A DNA stretch of 64,000 nt, taken from positions 4,402,001-4,466,000 of the forward strand of contig NZ_CP125957.1 in assembly GCF_030064125.1 (NCBI RefSeq), given 5' to 3'. The translations under genes and the position numbers were made by a program. The notes below the pieces were generated by a model that saw nothing but the letters and a program-made list of their open reading frames with translations, did no database searches and had not been told where the DNA came from. Shown one piece after another: positions 47,740 to 57,653 of this stretch (position 1 is its first letter; the number at the start of each line of letters is the position of its first letter). This stretch comes from Pseudomonas sp. G2-4 (GTDB lineage Bacteria > Pseudomonadota > Gammaproteobacteria > Pseudomonadales > Pseudomonadaceae).

Positions 47740-48564
47740 TCATTGCTGGAACAACCCCTCGACTGCGGGCCGCAGGAGCTCCCTGGGGGGTACACGCAAG
47801 CCGAACTCATTTTCCAGCAGGTCAATCAATTCGTCTGCGTCGTTGATGAGTCGTCGCTCGCTCTCCTGCCCCATCCGGTGGACGGCATAGCTGTTGCCGT
47901 TAAGGGTCTTGCGCAACCCGTCACCCGTGCGGGCCACCATCAACCGGCCCATGAAGGGCGATTCGGGGTGATTGCAGACGTACCAATTGCCGACGGTGTA
48001 GTCGATGTCCTGCTGGCGCTGCAGATCGAACAGGTACATGGGTCGCCACTCGCCCGCGACGTTGGCACGCAACAGGTAACCGTCCTCGTGGACCTCGATG
48101 CGGTACGGTTCGTGGGGGGTGAGCTGGGTGTCGCGGCTGTCCAACAGCAGTGGCGCGGTGGGCACCATGCCACCGAAACCCACATCCGTGATGTAGCGCA
48201 CGCCGTCGAACATCACCAGGCTGAGGCGGTGCGTTCGGGCAGTCCAGGCGCCCTCGGGGGCATTCATTACCACCCGTCCGGTGATGCCTCGGGCGACGAA
48301 GCCCAGCGCCTGCAACAGCGCCAGGAACAGTTGATTGAGTTCATAGCAATAGCCACCGCGCCCTTGTTCGAAGACTTTTCGCTCGACCGATTCGAGGTCA
48401 ATGGGCACCGGCTGACGCAGCAGCGTCGAGAGGGTTTCAAAAGGAAACTCAGCCGTGTGGCGCCCTTGAAGCTGACGCAAGGTCTCAAGGGTCGGTGGCG
48501 GCGGCGAATCGAAGCCCAGCCGTTGCAGATAACGGCCGATATCGCTCAGTCGAGGTTGGCTCAT
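47740..48564 (-). CDS. nat: Arylamine N-acetyltransferase
   Basis: A 274-residue cytoplasmic enzyme. The triad is Cys in GRGGYCYELNQLF (about residue 70), His in ARTHRLSLV and Asp in ITDVGFGGM. It moves acetyl from CoA to arylamines or hydrazides. Start: ATG at 48564 with AGGA 8 bases before; 30 earlier in-frame codons are excluded. Confidence 0.9.
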   Translation of the reverse strand: MSQPRLSDIGRYLQRLGFDSPPPPTLETLRQLQGRHTAEFPFETLSTLLRQPVPIDLESVERKVFEQGRGGYCYELNQLFLALLQALGFVARGITGRVVMNAPEGAWTARTHRLSLVMFDGVRYITDVGFGGMVPTAPLLLDSRDTQLTPHEPYRIEVHEDGYLLRANVAGEWRPMYLFDLQRQQDIDYTVGNWYVCNHPESPFMGRLMVARTGDGLRKTLNGNSYAVHRMGQESERRLINDADELIDLLENEFGLRVPPRELLRPAVEGLFQQ

Positions 48565-48678
48565 ACGGGTGTCCTTTCCTGGTCCAATGCAGGGCTTGCA
48601 GAAAGCTCGCTGCTGTTGGGCGCCAGGTATAAGGCATTCCTTTTCCAGAGACAATAAGCGACCCGGGCGCTTCGTCCC

Positions 48679-49473
48679 TCAACGGCGCTTTCGCGACGCC
48701 AGCCGGATCCACGTGGGGGCATGGTCGCTGGGGTGCGCCTGGTTCCTGACCCAGGCGTCCACCCCCGCCTCGCTCAAGTAGGGACTGGCCACGGGGTTGA
48801 GCAGCAGGTGATCGATGCGCAGCCCGGAGTTTTTCTGCCAGTGCTGACGGAAATAATCCCAGAAGGTGTAGATCCTCTCCTCTGGATACAGATGGCGCAA
48901 CGAATCCGTCCAGCCCTGGTCCAGCAGGCGCTGGTAACACTCACGGCTTTCGGGCTGCAACAGTGCATCCTTGAGCCATGAACGCGGGTTGTAGATATCC
49001 ATGTCGGTGGGCACCACGTTGTAGTCACCGGCCAGCACCACCGGGTGATCGCTGGCCTGCAGCCCCTGGGCGTAAGCGATGAGCCGTTCGAACCACGCCA
49101 GTTTGTAGTCGAACTTGGGGCCAGGTTGGGGGTTGCCATTGGGCAGGTAGAGGCAACCCACCAGGACGCCATGCACCGCTGCCTCCAAGTAGCGACTGTG
49201 GCTGTCGTCATCTCCGTCGGGCAGGCCACGACGGCTCTCCAACGGTTGCGCATCGCGGGCCAGGATGGCAACGCCGTTCCAGGACGTCTGCCCGTGCCAG
49301 ATCGCCCCATACCCCACCGACTCCAGCTCTGCCGCCGGGAAATCCTTGTCCGCAGCCTTTAGCTCCTGCAAACAGACAATGTCGGGTTGCTCCCGCTCCA
49401 GCCACTCCAGCAGGTTGGGCAGGCGCGCCCGGATGCCGTTGATATTGAAGGTCGCGATCCGCAGGTTTTTCAT
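48679..49473 (-). CDS. xthA: Exodeoxyribonuclease III
   Basis: A 264-residue AP endonuclease/3'-5' exonuclease of the EEP fold. It begins MKNLRIATFNINGIRARLPN, with metal Glu in CLQELKA, Asp/Asn in GDYNVVPTD and the catalytic Asp-His in SDHAPTW. It repairs abasic sites. Start: ATG at 49473; five upstream in-frame codons are excluded by alignment with the family start. Confidence 0.9.
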   Translation of the reverse strand: MKNLRIATFNINGIRARLPNLLEWLEREQPDIVCLQELKAADKDFPAAELESVGYGAIWHGQTSWNGVAILARDAQPLESRRGLPDGDDDSHSRYLEAAVHGVLVGCLYLPNGNPQPGPKFDYKLAWFERLIAYAQGLQASDHPVVLAGDYNVVPTDMDIYNPRSWLKDALLQPESRECYQRLLDQGWTDSLRHLYPEERIYTFWDYFRQHWQKNSGLRIDHLLLNPVASPYLSEAGVDAWVRNQAHPSDHAPTWIRLASRKRR

Positions 49474-49541
49474 GGGCCAGCACTCCATCTACCAGGACAA
49501 TACTGAGACCGGCTACACGTCGCGGTGGTTGCAACGAGTGC

Positions 49542-52118
49542 TCACGAGGCGGTTTTCGGCAAGGGCTCGCCGCTTTCCAGCAAATGCGCAAACGCCGCTT
49601 TGTCGATCGGCCGGCTGAGGAAATAACCCTGTACTTCGTGGCATTGGTCCGTGCCCAGGGAGCCGAGCTGGGCCAGGGTTTCCACGCCTTCTGCGGTGAC
49701 GGTCAACCCCATGGCGTTGCCCAGGTTGATGATTGCCTGCACCACGGCGCGGTCATTGCTGCTGTTGCTCATGGACGCGATGAAACGCTTGTCGATCTTG
49801 ATACCGTCGAATGGGTAGGTGCGCAGATAGCCCAGGGATGAATAACCGGTGCCGAAATCGTCCATGTTCAAACGCACGCCCAACTCCTTCAACGCATTCA
49901 TGACCTGAAGGGCGCCGTCCACATCATTGAGCATCACGTTTTCGGTGATCTCGAGTTCCAGGCGACTGGCCGGAAAATGGGTTTCAATCAATACCTGGCG
50001 CACATCCTCCACCACATCGCTGCGCTCGAACTGCGCCGGTGACAGGTTGACCGAAACCATCAGCTCCCCTGGCCAGGTCAGTGCAGTTTCGCAGGCCTCG
50101 CGCAATACCCAACGCGACAGAGGAACAATCAGGTCGGTTTGCTCTGCCAACGGAATAAAGGCGTCAGGTCCCAACAAGCCTTGGGTTGGATGTTGCCAAC
50201 GAACCAGTGCTTCGACGGCGACGATCTCCCGGCCATTGACCTTGTAACGCGGCTGGAAATGCAGGACGAATTCGTTTTTCTTCACGGCCAGGCGCAGGTC
50301 ACTTTCCAGCTGGCGACGCTGCTGGATCTGATCGTTCATCTGTGAAGCGAAATAGCACCAGGTTTTCTTACCCTCGGACTTGGCCTGATACAAGGCAATG
50401 TCGGCGCAGCGGATCAACTCACCGGGCACATAGCCCTGGCGACGACTCACAGCGATGCCGATGCTGGCGCCAATGTGCAGCGAATGGCTTTCGTAAAGGA
50501 TCGGTTGCTGCAGGCTATCGATCAGCCGCCCACAGAAGCGGTCGATCTCAGTGATGTTTTCCATCCCGTTGAGTACCACCACGAATTCATCTCCGCCCAG
50601 GCGCGCCACCAGGTCCTGCTCGCGGGTGCTCTCACGCAGGCGCTGGGCCACTTCCAGCAACACCGCATCGCCGGCCGGATGACCGAGGGAGTCGTTGATC
50701 GGCTTGAAGTTATCCAGGTCCACCATCAGCAGCGTCAAGGGTATGGAATGCTCCTTGGCCACCAACGCATCATCCAAGTGCCGCGCCAGCTTGTTGCGGT
50801 TCGGCAGGCCGGTCAGCGCATCGTGCAACGACAGATGTTGAACCTGGGCATGGGCGGCCACTTCGTCGGTGATGTCGCTGGCGGTGCCGCGATACCCCAC
50901 GACCTCGGCCTTGTTGCAGATCGGCCGCGCCGACACCCGACAGAAGCGCAATTGTCCGGAATGGTCGCGGTAGGAACAGCGCAAGTTGCCGGCGTTCTGT
51001 TCCTCCGTCAACTTGCCCAACCACAGGGCAATCGGCGTGGTGTCGCAATACAGCAGCTGCTCGATGTCCTGCCCCAGCCATTGTTGGTCGGAAAACCCGG
51101 TGACCGTATTGAAGCGGCCTGACAAATAGGTGATGCGTTGCAGGCTGTCGATTTCCCAGATCCAGTCGGAGGCCGCTTCGGCCACGGCCCGGAAGCGCTC
51201 CTCGCTGGCTTCAAGGGCCTGGGTCGACATTTCCAGGCTGTCGTAACTGGCGTCCACATGCCGTGCCGTACGAATGGCGTATCGAAAAAAGTAAGCGGTC
51301 AGCAGTGCCAGAATCAGCAGTGCCCCACCCAGTGGCGGCACCAAGGACCAAAGCAATTGCTGGCCCGGCCGCTCCAGCCGGGACACCAGGCTGTAGCCGG
51401 TGCTGTCCAGCGGCACGGCTGGTTGGCCGGATTGCAGCTCGGTGTCTTTCTTGAGCGTCAAATCGGTCAGGCCGTAGCTCTTGCCCAGCTTGCGCAGTTT
51501 GACGGGCGTCAACTGATCGACGAACAGCAACACGGATGTGCCGTTGGCATCGACCTGAGGACGTTCGTCATTGGGCAGGATGACCGAGGCGGTGACGACG
51601 GCCGGCCAGCCTTCGAACAGGGTGTAGCGCACCGCCGACAGGGTCAGGTCAGGCTGCCCTCGCAACTGATCCACCAGATCCGTCAACGGCAGGTCCATAT
51701 AAGTCGCCGCATCTGCCGGGACATTCTGCCCACGCACCACGGCGTACTTGGTGCGCTCGCGGTCAATGACAAACACGCCTTCGTATTCGTCGTTGGTAAA
51801 CAGGGTCTTGCCCATGTTCTGTTCGGCATAGGCCCATTGCACATCGACTTCACTGTTGAGGTGATCGTAGGCCGTCGTCCAATAGGTATAACTGGTGATG
51901 TAGTTTTTCGAGGCCGTAATACGATTCTCGAGGGCACGTTCGGTATAGAAGCGGGTCTTGCGCACGTCCTCTGCGTCCAGCTTAGCGGCGATGTTGAACA
52001 GCGCGGCAACAGCCATTAGAACACCCAGGACGAACAGCCCCGCGACGGCCACCACCAGGCGACGAGTAATGGGGGTGTGGCGCGTGGTAGTTGAAGGGGT
52101 ATCGGCAGTGAAATCCAT
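49542..52118 (-). CDS. Membrane c-di-GMP enzyme with CHASE4, PAS, GGDEF and EAL domains
   Basis: An 858-residue protein. Two membrane helices flank a CHASE4-like periplasmic sensor (residues ~40-270), then PAS (RFRAVAEAASDWIWEID), GGDEF (RLGGDEFVVVL intact, with the product-inhibition site R-E-Q-D five residues before) and EAL (VAVEALVRWQHP intact). It may both make and degrade c-di-GMP. Start: ATG at 52118. It follows another diguanylate cyclase gene by about 115 bases. Confidence 0.88.
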   Translation of the reverse strand: MDFTADTPSTTTRHTPITRRLVVAVAGLFVLGVLMAVAALFNIAAKLDAEDVRKTRFYTERALENRITASKNYITSYTYWTTAYDHLNSEVDVQWAYAEQNMGKTLFTNDEYEGVFVIDRERTKYAVVRGQNVPADAATYMDLPLTDLVDQLRGQPDLTLSAVRYTLFEGWPAVVTASVILPNDERPQVDANGTSVLLFVDQLTPVKLRKLGKSYGLTDLTLKKDTELQSGQPAVPLDSTGYSLVSRLERPGQQLLWSLVPPLGGALLILALLTAYFFRYAIRTARHVDASYDSLEMSTQALEASEERFRAVAEAASDWIWEIDSLQRITYLSGRFNTVTGFSDQQWLGQDIEQLLYCDTTPIALWLGKLTEEQNAGNLRCSYRDHSGQLRFCRVSARPICNKAEVVGYRGTASDITDEVAAHAQVQHLSLHDALTGLPNRNKLARHLDDALVAKEHSIPLTLLMVDLDNFKPINDSLGHPAGDAVLLEVAQRLRESTREQDLVARLGGDEFVVVLNGMENITEIDRFCGRLIDSLQQPILYESHSLHIGASIGIAVSRRQGYVPGELIRCADIALYQAKSEGKKTWCYFASQMNDQIQQRRQLESDLRLAVKKNEFVLHFQPRYKVNGREIVAVEALVRWQHPTQGLLGPDAFIPLAEQTDLIVPLSRWVLREACETALTWPGELMVSVNLSPAQFERSDVVEDVRQVLIETHFPASRLELEITENVMLNDVDGALQVMNALKELGVRLNMDDFGTGYSSLGYLRTYPFDGIKIDKRFIASMSNSSNDRAVVQAIINLGNAMGLTVTAEGVETLAQLGSLGTDQCHEVQGYFLSRPIDKAAFAHLLESGEPLPKTAS

Positions 52119-52232
52119 TGACCTGCTCCTGTCCTGGCTACACCGGCTTCGAGGCGTAGAACCGCCTCCATGTCGCCAGCGAAGTTGTCTGAGCAATGGA
52201 CCGTTGTCAGGTACCGATGATTCCAACCAATC

Positions 52233-53804
52233 TCAACGATCCGAGCGCTCCAGCGCATCGAGTCCACCTTCGGTCGATAACGCCGCCACACGGTTGCGAC
52301 CGCCGTGCTTGGCCTGATAAAGCGCCGCATCGGCCCGCTGGATGAAGACTTCGATGCTGTCCAGGCTGCTGGGCACAAAGGCGTAGCAACCCAGGCTCAC
52401 CGTCAGGTAGCCGGTCGGGGAGCCCGAATGAGTGATGCGCTTGTCGATAACCTTGTGGCGGATCTGTTCGGCCAACGCCATGGCCCCGTGCAGGTTGGTA
52501 TCGGGCAGCAGCACCGCGAATTCTTCACCGCCGTAACGCACCGCGAGGTCAGCCTTGCGATGACAGCAATCCTTGAGCACCTGCGCCACTTCCGCCAGGC
52601 AATGATCCCCCACCACGTGCCCGTAGGTGTCGTTGTAGCGCTTGAAGAAATCGATATCGACCATGATCAGGCTCAAGGGGCTGCGCTGGCGGGCGCCTCG
52701 GCCGAACTCGATGTCCAGCGCCCGTTCGAATAGCCGCCGGTTCGCCAGCCCGGTCAGGCTGTCATGGGTGGCAATCAGCTCCAGCGCCTCCTGGGCCTTG
52801 CGCAGGTCCGCTTCGATCCGCTCGCTGTTACGCACCTGACGCACGAATACCCAGCCGAACAGGCAAATGCCCAGGACCACCAGGGCCACAATGAGACTGG
52901 ATTGGAAAGCCCGCTCATACCAGCCCGCCAGGATCGACTCCTCGGACATCGCGGCCGTGACCACCAGCGGGTAGGTCTGCAAATGTTGATGGCCATAGAG
53001 CCTGACGATGCCGCCGACGGCGGAGCGGATGATGACGTCGTCGGATCTCCCGCTCACCGGGTCATGCCGGAAAATATGCTCCACGGCCAGGGGATGGCCG
53101 ATCCGCGCCTCGTCGAAGGGCCGCCGGGCCAACAATGTCCCATCGGACAAAGCCAGGGCCATCTCGCCTTTATCGTCGAGACTGAAGCTTTTGAAGAACT
53201 GATCGAAGTACGACATTTTGATGCCGGCCAGCAATACGCCCTGGAAGTTGCCGTCCTGATCATTCAAGCGCCGGGACACCGGGATGATCCACTCGCCATT
53301 TTGCCGACTGCGGATCGCCGGACCGATATGTGCGATCAGGGAGGCATTCTGCTGGTGGAACGCAAAGTACTCCCGATCCGCTACCCCTGCCCCCCTGTGC
53401 AGGTTTTCGAAGGAGGTGATGACCCAATGACCGTGCTTGTCGAACAGGTACAGGCCATGCAACTGCTCCAAGGACTGCACTCGCCGGGCAAAAGTACGCT
53501 GCAAACGCGATTGCATCACCGAGCCGAAACCATCAATTTGGATCCAATCCACCAAGCTGGCCAGAACCAGATCAGCCTGCAGGAAAGTATCCTGAGCCTG
53601 CTGGGACATGGCGCGTGTCAGGTTGATCGAAGCGACACGGGCCGACTCCAGGTCGTGGCGACGGGACTGCTCCAGTTGCAGGTAAAGCAAACCACAGAGA
53701 CACAGGCACACCGCCGCGATGAACATCACCGCGGCCTTGAGCAGGGGTAGGCGCTTCAAGGCACCACCAGGGGCATGGAACGGATCGAGGATGGGGATAG
53801 GCAA
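52233..53804 (-). CDS. Membrane diguanylate cyclase with dCache sensor
   Basis: About 523 residues. Helix ~25-45, a dCache-type periplasmic sensor (GLYLFDKHGHWVITS; WIIPVSRRLNDQDGNF), a second helix (SLIVALVVLGICLFGWVFV) and a C-terminal GGDEF domain with RYGGEEFAVLLP and an I-site R-K-A-D five residues before. It should make c-di-GMP on sensing a small ligand. Start: TTG at 53804 has AGGA 6 bases before; the alternative TTG at 53825 lacks a ribosome site. Probably one operon with the next gene. Confidence 0.85.
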   Translation of the reverse strand: MPIPILDPFHAPGGALKRLPLLKAAVMFIAAVCLCLCGLLYLQLEQSRRHDLESARVASINLTRAMSQQAQDTFLQADLVLASLVDWIQIDGFGSVMQSRLQRTFARRVQSLEQLHGLYLFDKHGHWVITSFENLHRGAGVADREYFAFHQQNASLIAHIGPAIRSRQNGEWIIPVSRRLNDQDGNFQGVLLAGIKMSYFDQFFKSFSLDDKGEMALALSDGTLLARRPFDEARIGHPLAVEHIFRHDPVSGRSDDVIIRSAVGGIVRLYGHQHLQTYPLVVTAAMSEESILAGWYERAFQSSLIVALVVLGICLFGWVFVRQVRNSERIEADLRKAQEALELIATHDSLTGLANRRLFERALDIEFGRGARQRSPLSLIMVDIDFFKRYNDTYGHVVGDHCLAEVAQVLKDCCHRKADLAVRYGGEEFAVLLPDTNLHGAMALAEQIRHKVIDKRITHSGSPTGYLTVSLGCYAFVPSSLDSIEVFIQRADAALYQAKHGGRNRVAALSTEGGLDALERSDR

Positions 53805-54023
53805 GCGAATTCCTGAAGAGGACAAAGCATGAGCGAATCGCTCAAAGCCCCCAATATCCGTGAGCTTATCCTACCGCTTGTGGGGCAGCAATTTGCCCGT
53901 ATTGCGCAGCCGATGGGCGGCTGGAGTGGATCCAAAACCCCGTGTCATCCTGGCCTGCTTTTCCAGCTACCAGTGCTCTGGGCCAACGGTTTTGCATGTG
54001 AGCTGGCCGGGCTGGCAGTGCAG

Positions 54024-54455
54024 CTAGACGAGGCTCTTGCTCAAATACGTCGCCGAGGCCGGGCACAAGGTCTTGAACTGGGCCGTTGCGCTGATCGAAG
54101 CAGGCGCCAGCGAGCGATCTCGCGCCTGGTAGCCGTGGGCAGTAAAGAACGCGACGGCGCTGTCAGTGAGCAAATGGAGCCGCCCGACCCCTTCGCTTTT
54201 CGCAAACGCCTCGAGCACGTCCAGCACCGCCGCGCCAGTGCCGCGTCCCCGCTGTGCCTCAAGGACCACCAGCGAGCGCAGCAACCGCTCGGCACCACTG
54301 CCCTCGATTCCACCAAACGCCACTTCGATGCCGTGTTGGTTGAAGCTGAAAAACCGTCGGCCGGGAAGCGTCAGGTCGTCCACGGGTAGACCGGCCAGGG
54401 TGAGTGCATTGCGCAGCGCCCCCAGATCTTTATCATCCATTGTTGTCATGTGCAT
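54024..54455 (-). CDS. ArsN2-like GNAT acetyltransferase
   Basis: A 143-residue GNAT enzyme. The N-terminal GLPVDDL, middle LLRSLVVLEAQRGRGTGAAV (acetyl-CoA loop RGRGTG) and C-terminal ISATAQFKTLCPASATYL match ArsN2, an acetyltransferase that detoxifies organoarsenicals or arsenic-derived antibiotics. No other ars gene is nearby, so the substrate is uncertain. Start: ATG at 54455 with GGGAG 6 bases before; the open frame back to 54656 is not used. Confidence 0.75.
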   Translation of the reverse strand: MHMTTMDDKDLGALRNALTLAGLPVDDLTLPGRRFFSFNQHGIEVAFGGIEGSGAERLLRSLVVLEAQRGRGTGAAVLDVLEAFAKSEGVGRLHLLTDSAVAFFTAHGYQARDRSLAPASISATAQFKTLCPASATYLSKSLV

Positions 54456-54588
54456 GACTTGCTCCCTCGTAAGTGTCTCAGTGATCTTCGTCGCCACCGA
54501 GATTCTACAACCCCCTTCATGACCCAGCGCAAATGAAGCCTCCACCCCGTCAGCTAAGCTCAACCTATCATCACGACAGGGAATCGAC

Positions 54589-55077
54589 ATGAGCAAGGCA
54601 GACGAGCTAGCGGCAAAATTGAGGAAAATCCAGCAAACCGGCGCGGATACCGACAACTGCGCCGACCTGGCAATCGAACATTGGCCCGCCCAGGTCTACG
54701 AGTTGTACCGCCAGATCGAAACCTGGCTGGCCCCGGTGTGCGAGGCCGGGCTGGACATCCGGCGCAACCCCACCCACGTATTTGAAAGTCACTCCAGCGG
54801 TTCGACCTACAACTACGCCATTGATCAACTGGTGATCGAAGGCAACCATCGCCGCATTTCATTCGACCCCATCGCCCGCTTTTCTCCCACGGGGGAAGGC
54901 TGCATTGAGGTCCATATGAAGGGGCAAGCATGCTGCATTCTGCGGACACTCAGCGACCATGGCCAATCGCTGTGGCATCTCCAGGCGCTCCAGTCGAGCG
55001 GACAATCACAGCCTGAGCCGGTGCCCCTGGACGAAGACGCCTTGCTCTCCCTGATAGAAGAGGGTCTTGGGCTTTAA
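54589..55077 (+). CDS. Hypothetical protein
   Basis: A 162-residue soluble protein starting MSKADELAAKLRKIQQTGAD with an AGGGA ribosome site. It has an alpha/beta core (TYNYAIDQLVIEGNHRRISF) and acidic C terminus (LDEDALLSLIEEGLGL). No family recognised. Divergent from the ArsN2-like gene. Confidence 0.7.
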   Translation: MSKADELAAKLRKIQQTGADTDNCADLAIEHWPAQVYELYRQIETWLAPVCEAGLDIRRNPTHVFESHSSGSTYNYAIDQLVIEGNHRRISFDPIARFSPTGEGCIEVHMKGQACCILRTLSDHGQSLWHLQALQSSGQSQPEPVPLDEDALLSLIEEGLGL

Positions 55078-55109
55078 CGCAAATGGGCGACCGTGGAGGT
55101 CAATGCCGA

Positions 55110-56133
55110 TCAGTTAACCGACACAGAACCCTGCATGGGTTGCTCTGGTATGGGTTGGGCCGTGCCGAACAGGCTGACCCGCACCTGCTCATCGCCCTGC
55201 TTCTGCAACAGAATCGGCGCGATGCCGCCGGGCATCACGACGTTCACCGGCCCCGCCTTCACCCAACCCACCCGCCATGCAGCGCAGGCCACGGCGCTGG
55301 CGCTGGTGCCCGAGGATGCAGTGGGACCTTCGCCTCGCTCGAACACTCGGGCAGCGATCCGCCCTTCAGCTTCGAGCCAGGCCCATTGCAGGTTTATACC
55401 CAGTGGGCAGGGAACTCCTGCCCCGCCGGGAGCGGCGTAAGCGATACGCGTCAGGCGTTGGCACAGCGCCGTCGCACGCATCTGCGGATTGCTCGGCAGC
55501 GCCTCGACACTCTCCACCAGCGTCACGCAATGAGGGTTGCCGATGTTCACGAACAGGCTGTTGCCCCACGCCGGGTTCAACGCCTGCAGATCGGCCACTC
55601 GACTGACGTCCCGCTGGTTGAAGGTCATGCTCTCCACACCTTGGGCGCCGACGACGTGAGGTCCGAACGACGGTTGTCCCAGGTCCAGCCAAAAACCCTG
55701 CGCCCCCTCGAAGCCAGCGGCACGAACCGACGTTTGCAGCGGCCACACCGTGGGATTTGTCGTGATGAACCTGTAGCACACAATCCCCATCGTCCGGCAT
55801 CAAGCCTTGTTCCAGCAGAGCCTGGGAGAAAATTGTCAAGCCATTGCCGCTGCGTTCGGCCAGAGTGCCGTCGGTGTTGACGATCAAAACGTCAAAGGGT
55901 GGTTCACTCTGGAACGGGCCGATCAACAAACCGTCGCTACGATGGGCCTTGGCACCCGACGGCGCTTCGCCCGGCGCCCAGGCACAGAAGGCGTGCACGG
56001 CGGCCGTTGCCCAGGATTGACGCGTGTGTGCGGCCTGGGCAGCCGAGTGCGGCAGGTCCACACCGCCGGCACGAACCTGCTGCGGTGAGACGACCCCATA
56101 AATATTGCCGCGTGCGTCATAAAACTGCGTCAT
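55110..56133 (-). pseudogene. Frameshifted DapF/PrpF-fold epimerase-like gene
   Basis: Two minus-strand frames join to one ~340-residue protein. The N-terminal part (MTQFYDARGNIYGVV to VLQVHHDK) is in one frame, the C-terminal part (NPTVWPLQTSVRAAGF to the end at 55110) in the next. Removing one base from the AAA at 55756-55758 restores a single frame of exactly 341 codons (1024 bases minus 1). The two catalytic Cys of diaminopimelate epimerase are Ser here (ERSGNGL and TASSGTSAS), so even the intact gene is a divergent family member. It could be a real decay or a sequencing error. Confidence 0.75.
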
Positions 56134-56317
56134 GGACCAGACCCCGGAATCAGCCAGCAAGGGCCGGTACTTTATGCTGGCAACAGCTTGGGGAGCAAAG
56201 CGTGCTCGCACGCCCCGCACTTGAGTCGGCACCTTGGGGTCGCGGTGCGGTCAGTGGATATGCAAGCATAGAGCCCCTGCCCGCATCACCGCATCGCAAG
56301 AAAGCCAAGGACGTTTC

Positions 56318-57469
56318 ATGACCGCCATTACGCCCCCGCCCACCTTTATCCCCGGACGTCTGGAACAGATGTCCACCCGCATCGCTTATCTCATCGCCGG
56401 CATCGGCATTGCAGCCTGGGCGCCGCTGGTGCCTTACGCGAAGGTGCGGGCGAACCTGGATGAAGGCACCCTCGGGTTGCTGTTGTTGTGCCTCGGTGTG
56501 GGCTCGATCCTGGCGATGCCGATTTCCGGCGCGCTTGCCGCGCGATTCGGCTGCCGTCGGGTGCTCAGCGGCGGCACGGTCCTGATCTGCCTGGCGTTGC
56601 CGCTGCTGGCGACGATGACGTCCCTGCCCTGGCTGGTGGCCGCCCTGTTCGTGTTTGGCGCCGGACTCGGCACCGTGGACTCGACCGTGAACCTGCAAGC
56701 GGTGATCGTCGAGCGGGCCAGTGGCAAGACCATGATGTCGGGCTTCCACGGCATGTTCAGCCTCGGCGGGATCATTGGCGCGGCCGGGGTGAGTGCCTTG
56801 CTTGGCCTTGGGCTTTCGCCGCTGGAGGCGACGCTGGTGGTCAATGGGGTGCTGCTGGTGGCGTTGTTCAAGGCTGCGCCGCATTTGCTGCCCTACGGCA
56901 GTGAAAGCTCAGGCCCGGCGTTTGCCATTCCCCACGGCGTGGTGCTGTTTATCGGCATCCTGTGTTTCATCGTATTCCTGGCCGAAGGTGCGGTGCTGGA
57001 CTGGAGCGCCGTGTTCCTGACCAGCGAGCGCGCAGTGGACACCGCCTATGCCGGCCTGGGCTACGCCGCCTTCGCGCTGACCATGACCGTCGGCCGCCTG
57101 ACAGGGGATTCGGTGGTGCATCGCCTGGGTGCGAAGCGCGTCATCATTTATGGCGGCGCCATCGCTGCGGCGGGGTTCCTGCTGGCGACCCTGGCACCGA
57201 TGTGGCAAGCGGCGCTGTTGGGGTATGCATTGGTGGGAGCCGGGTGTTCGAACATCGTGCCGGTGTTGTACACCGCCGTTGGCAAACAGACCTTGATGCC
57301 GGAAGCGATCGCCGTACCGGCCATCACCACCATCGGTTATGCCGGCATCCTTGCCGGTCCGGCGCTGATCGGGTTTGTTGCCCATGGCAGCAGTTTGAGC
57401 TTTGCGTTTGGGTTGATTGCGCTGTCGCTGGTGGCGGTGGGGATTAGCGGGAAAGTGTTGAAAGTCTGA
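56318..57469 (+). CDS. MFS transporter, YbjJ type
   Basis: A 383-residue 12-helix transporter. Helix 2-3 loop is LAARFGCRRVLSGG, and the half-way region has GKTMMSGFHGMFSLGG, typical of the YbjJ/FucP-like group. Start: ATG at 56318 with AAGGA 7 bases before; 28 upstream in-frame codons are excluded. Substrate unknown. Confidence 0.85.
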   Translation: MTAITPPPTFIPGRLEQMSTRIAYLIAGIGIAAWAPLVPYAKVRANLDEGTLGLLLLCLGVGSILAMPISGALAARFGCRRVLSGGTVLICLALPLLATMTSLPWLVAALFVFGAGLGTVDSTVNLQAVIVERASGKTMMSGFHGMFSLGGIIGAAGVSALLGLGLSPLEATLVVNGVLLVALFKAAPHLLPYGSESSGPAFAIPHGVVLFIGILCFIVFLAEGAVLDWSAVFLTSERAVDTAYAGLGYAAFALTMTVGRLTGDSVVHRLGAKRVIIYGGAIAAAGFLLATLAPMWQAALLGYALVGAGCSNIVPVLYTAVGKQTLMPEAIAVPAITTIGYAGILAGPALIGFVAHGSSLSFAFGLIALSLVAVGISGKVLKV

Positions 57470-57484
57470 TTTCCCCACAATCCC

Positions 57485-57608
57485 CCTGTGGCGAGGGAGC
57501 TTGCTCCCGCTCGGCTGCGAAGCAGTCGCAAACCGGACAACTCGGTCTACCTGAAGGACTGTTGGGGCCTGCTTCGCAGGCCAGAGGGAGCAAGCTCCCT
57601 CGCCACAG
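57485..57608. repeat. REP pair, family GTGGCGAGGGAGC, different spacer
   Basis: Head-to-head REP palindromes after the MFS gene. The palindromes match the composite copies at 2134, 13303 and 14795, but the spacer does not. Confidence 0.85.
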
Positions 57609-57653
57609 GATTGTGTTCAGGCCACAGGACGGTACCTGGGCCTTGAGTTTTCA

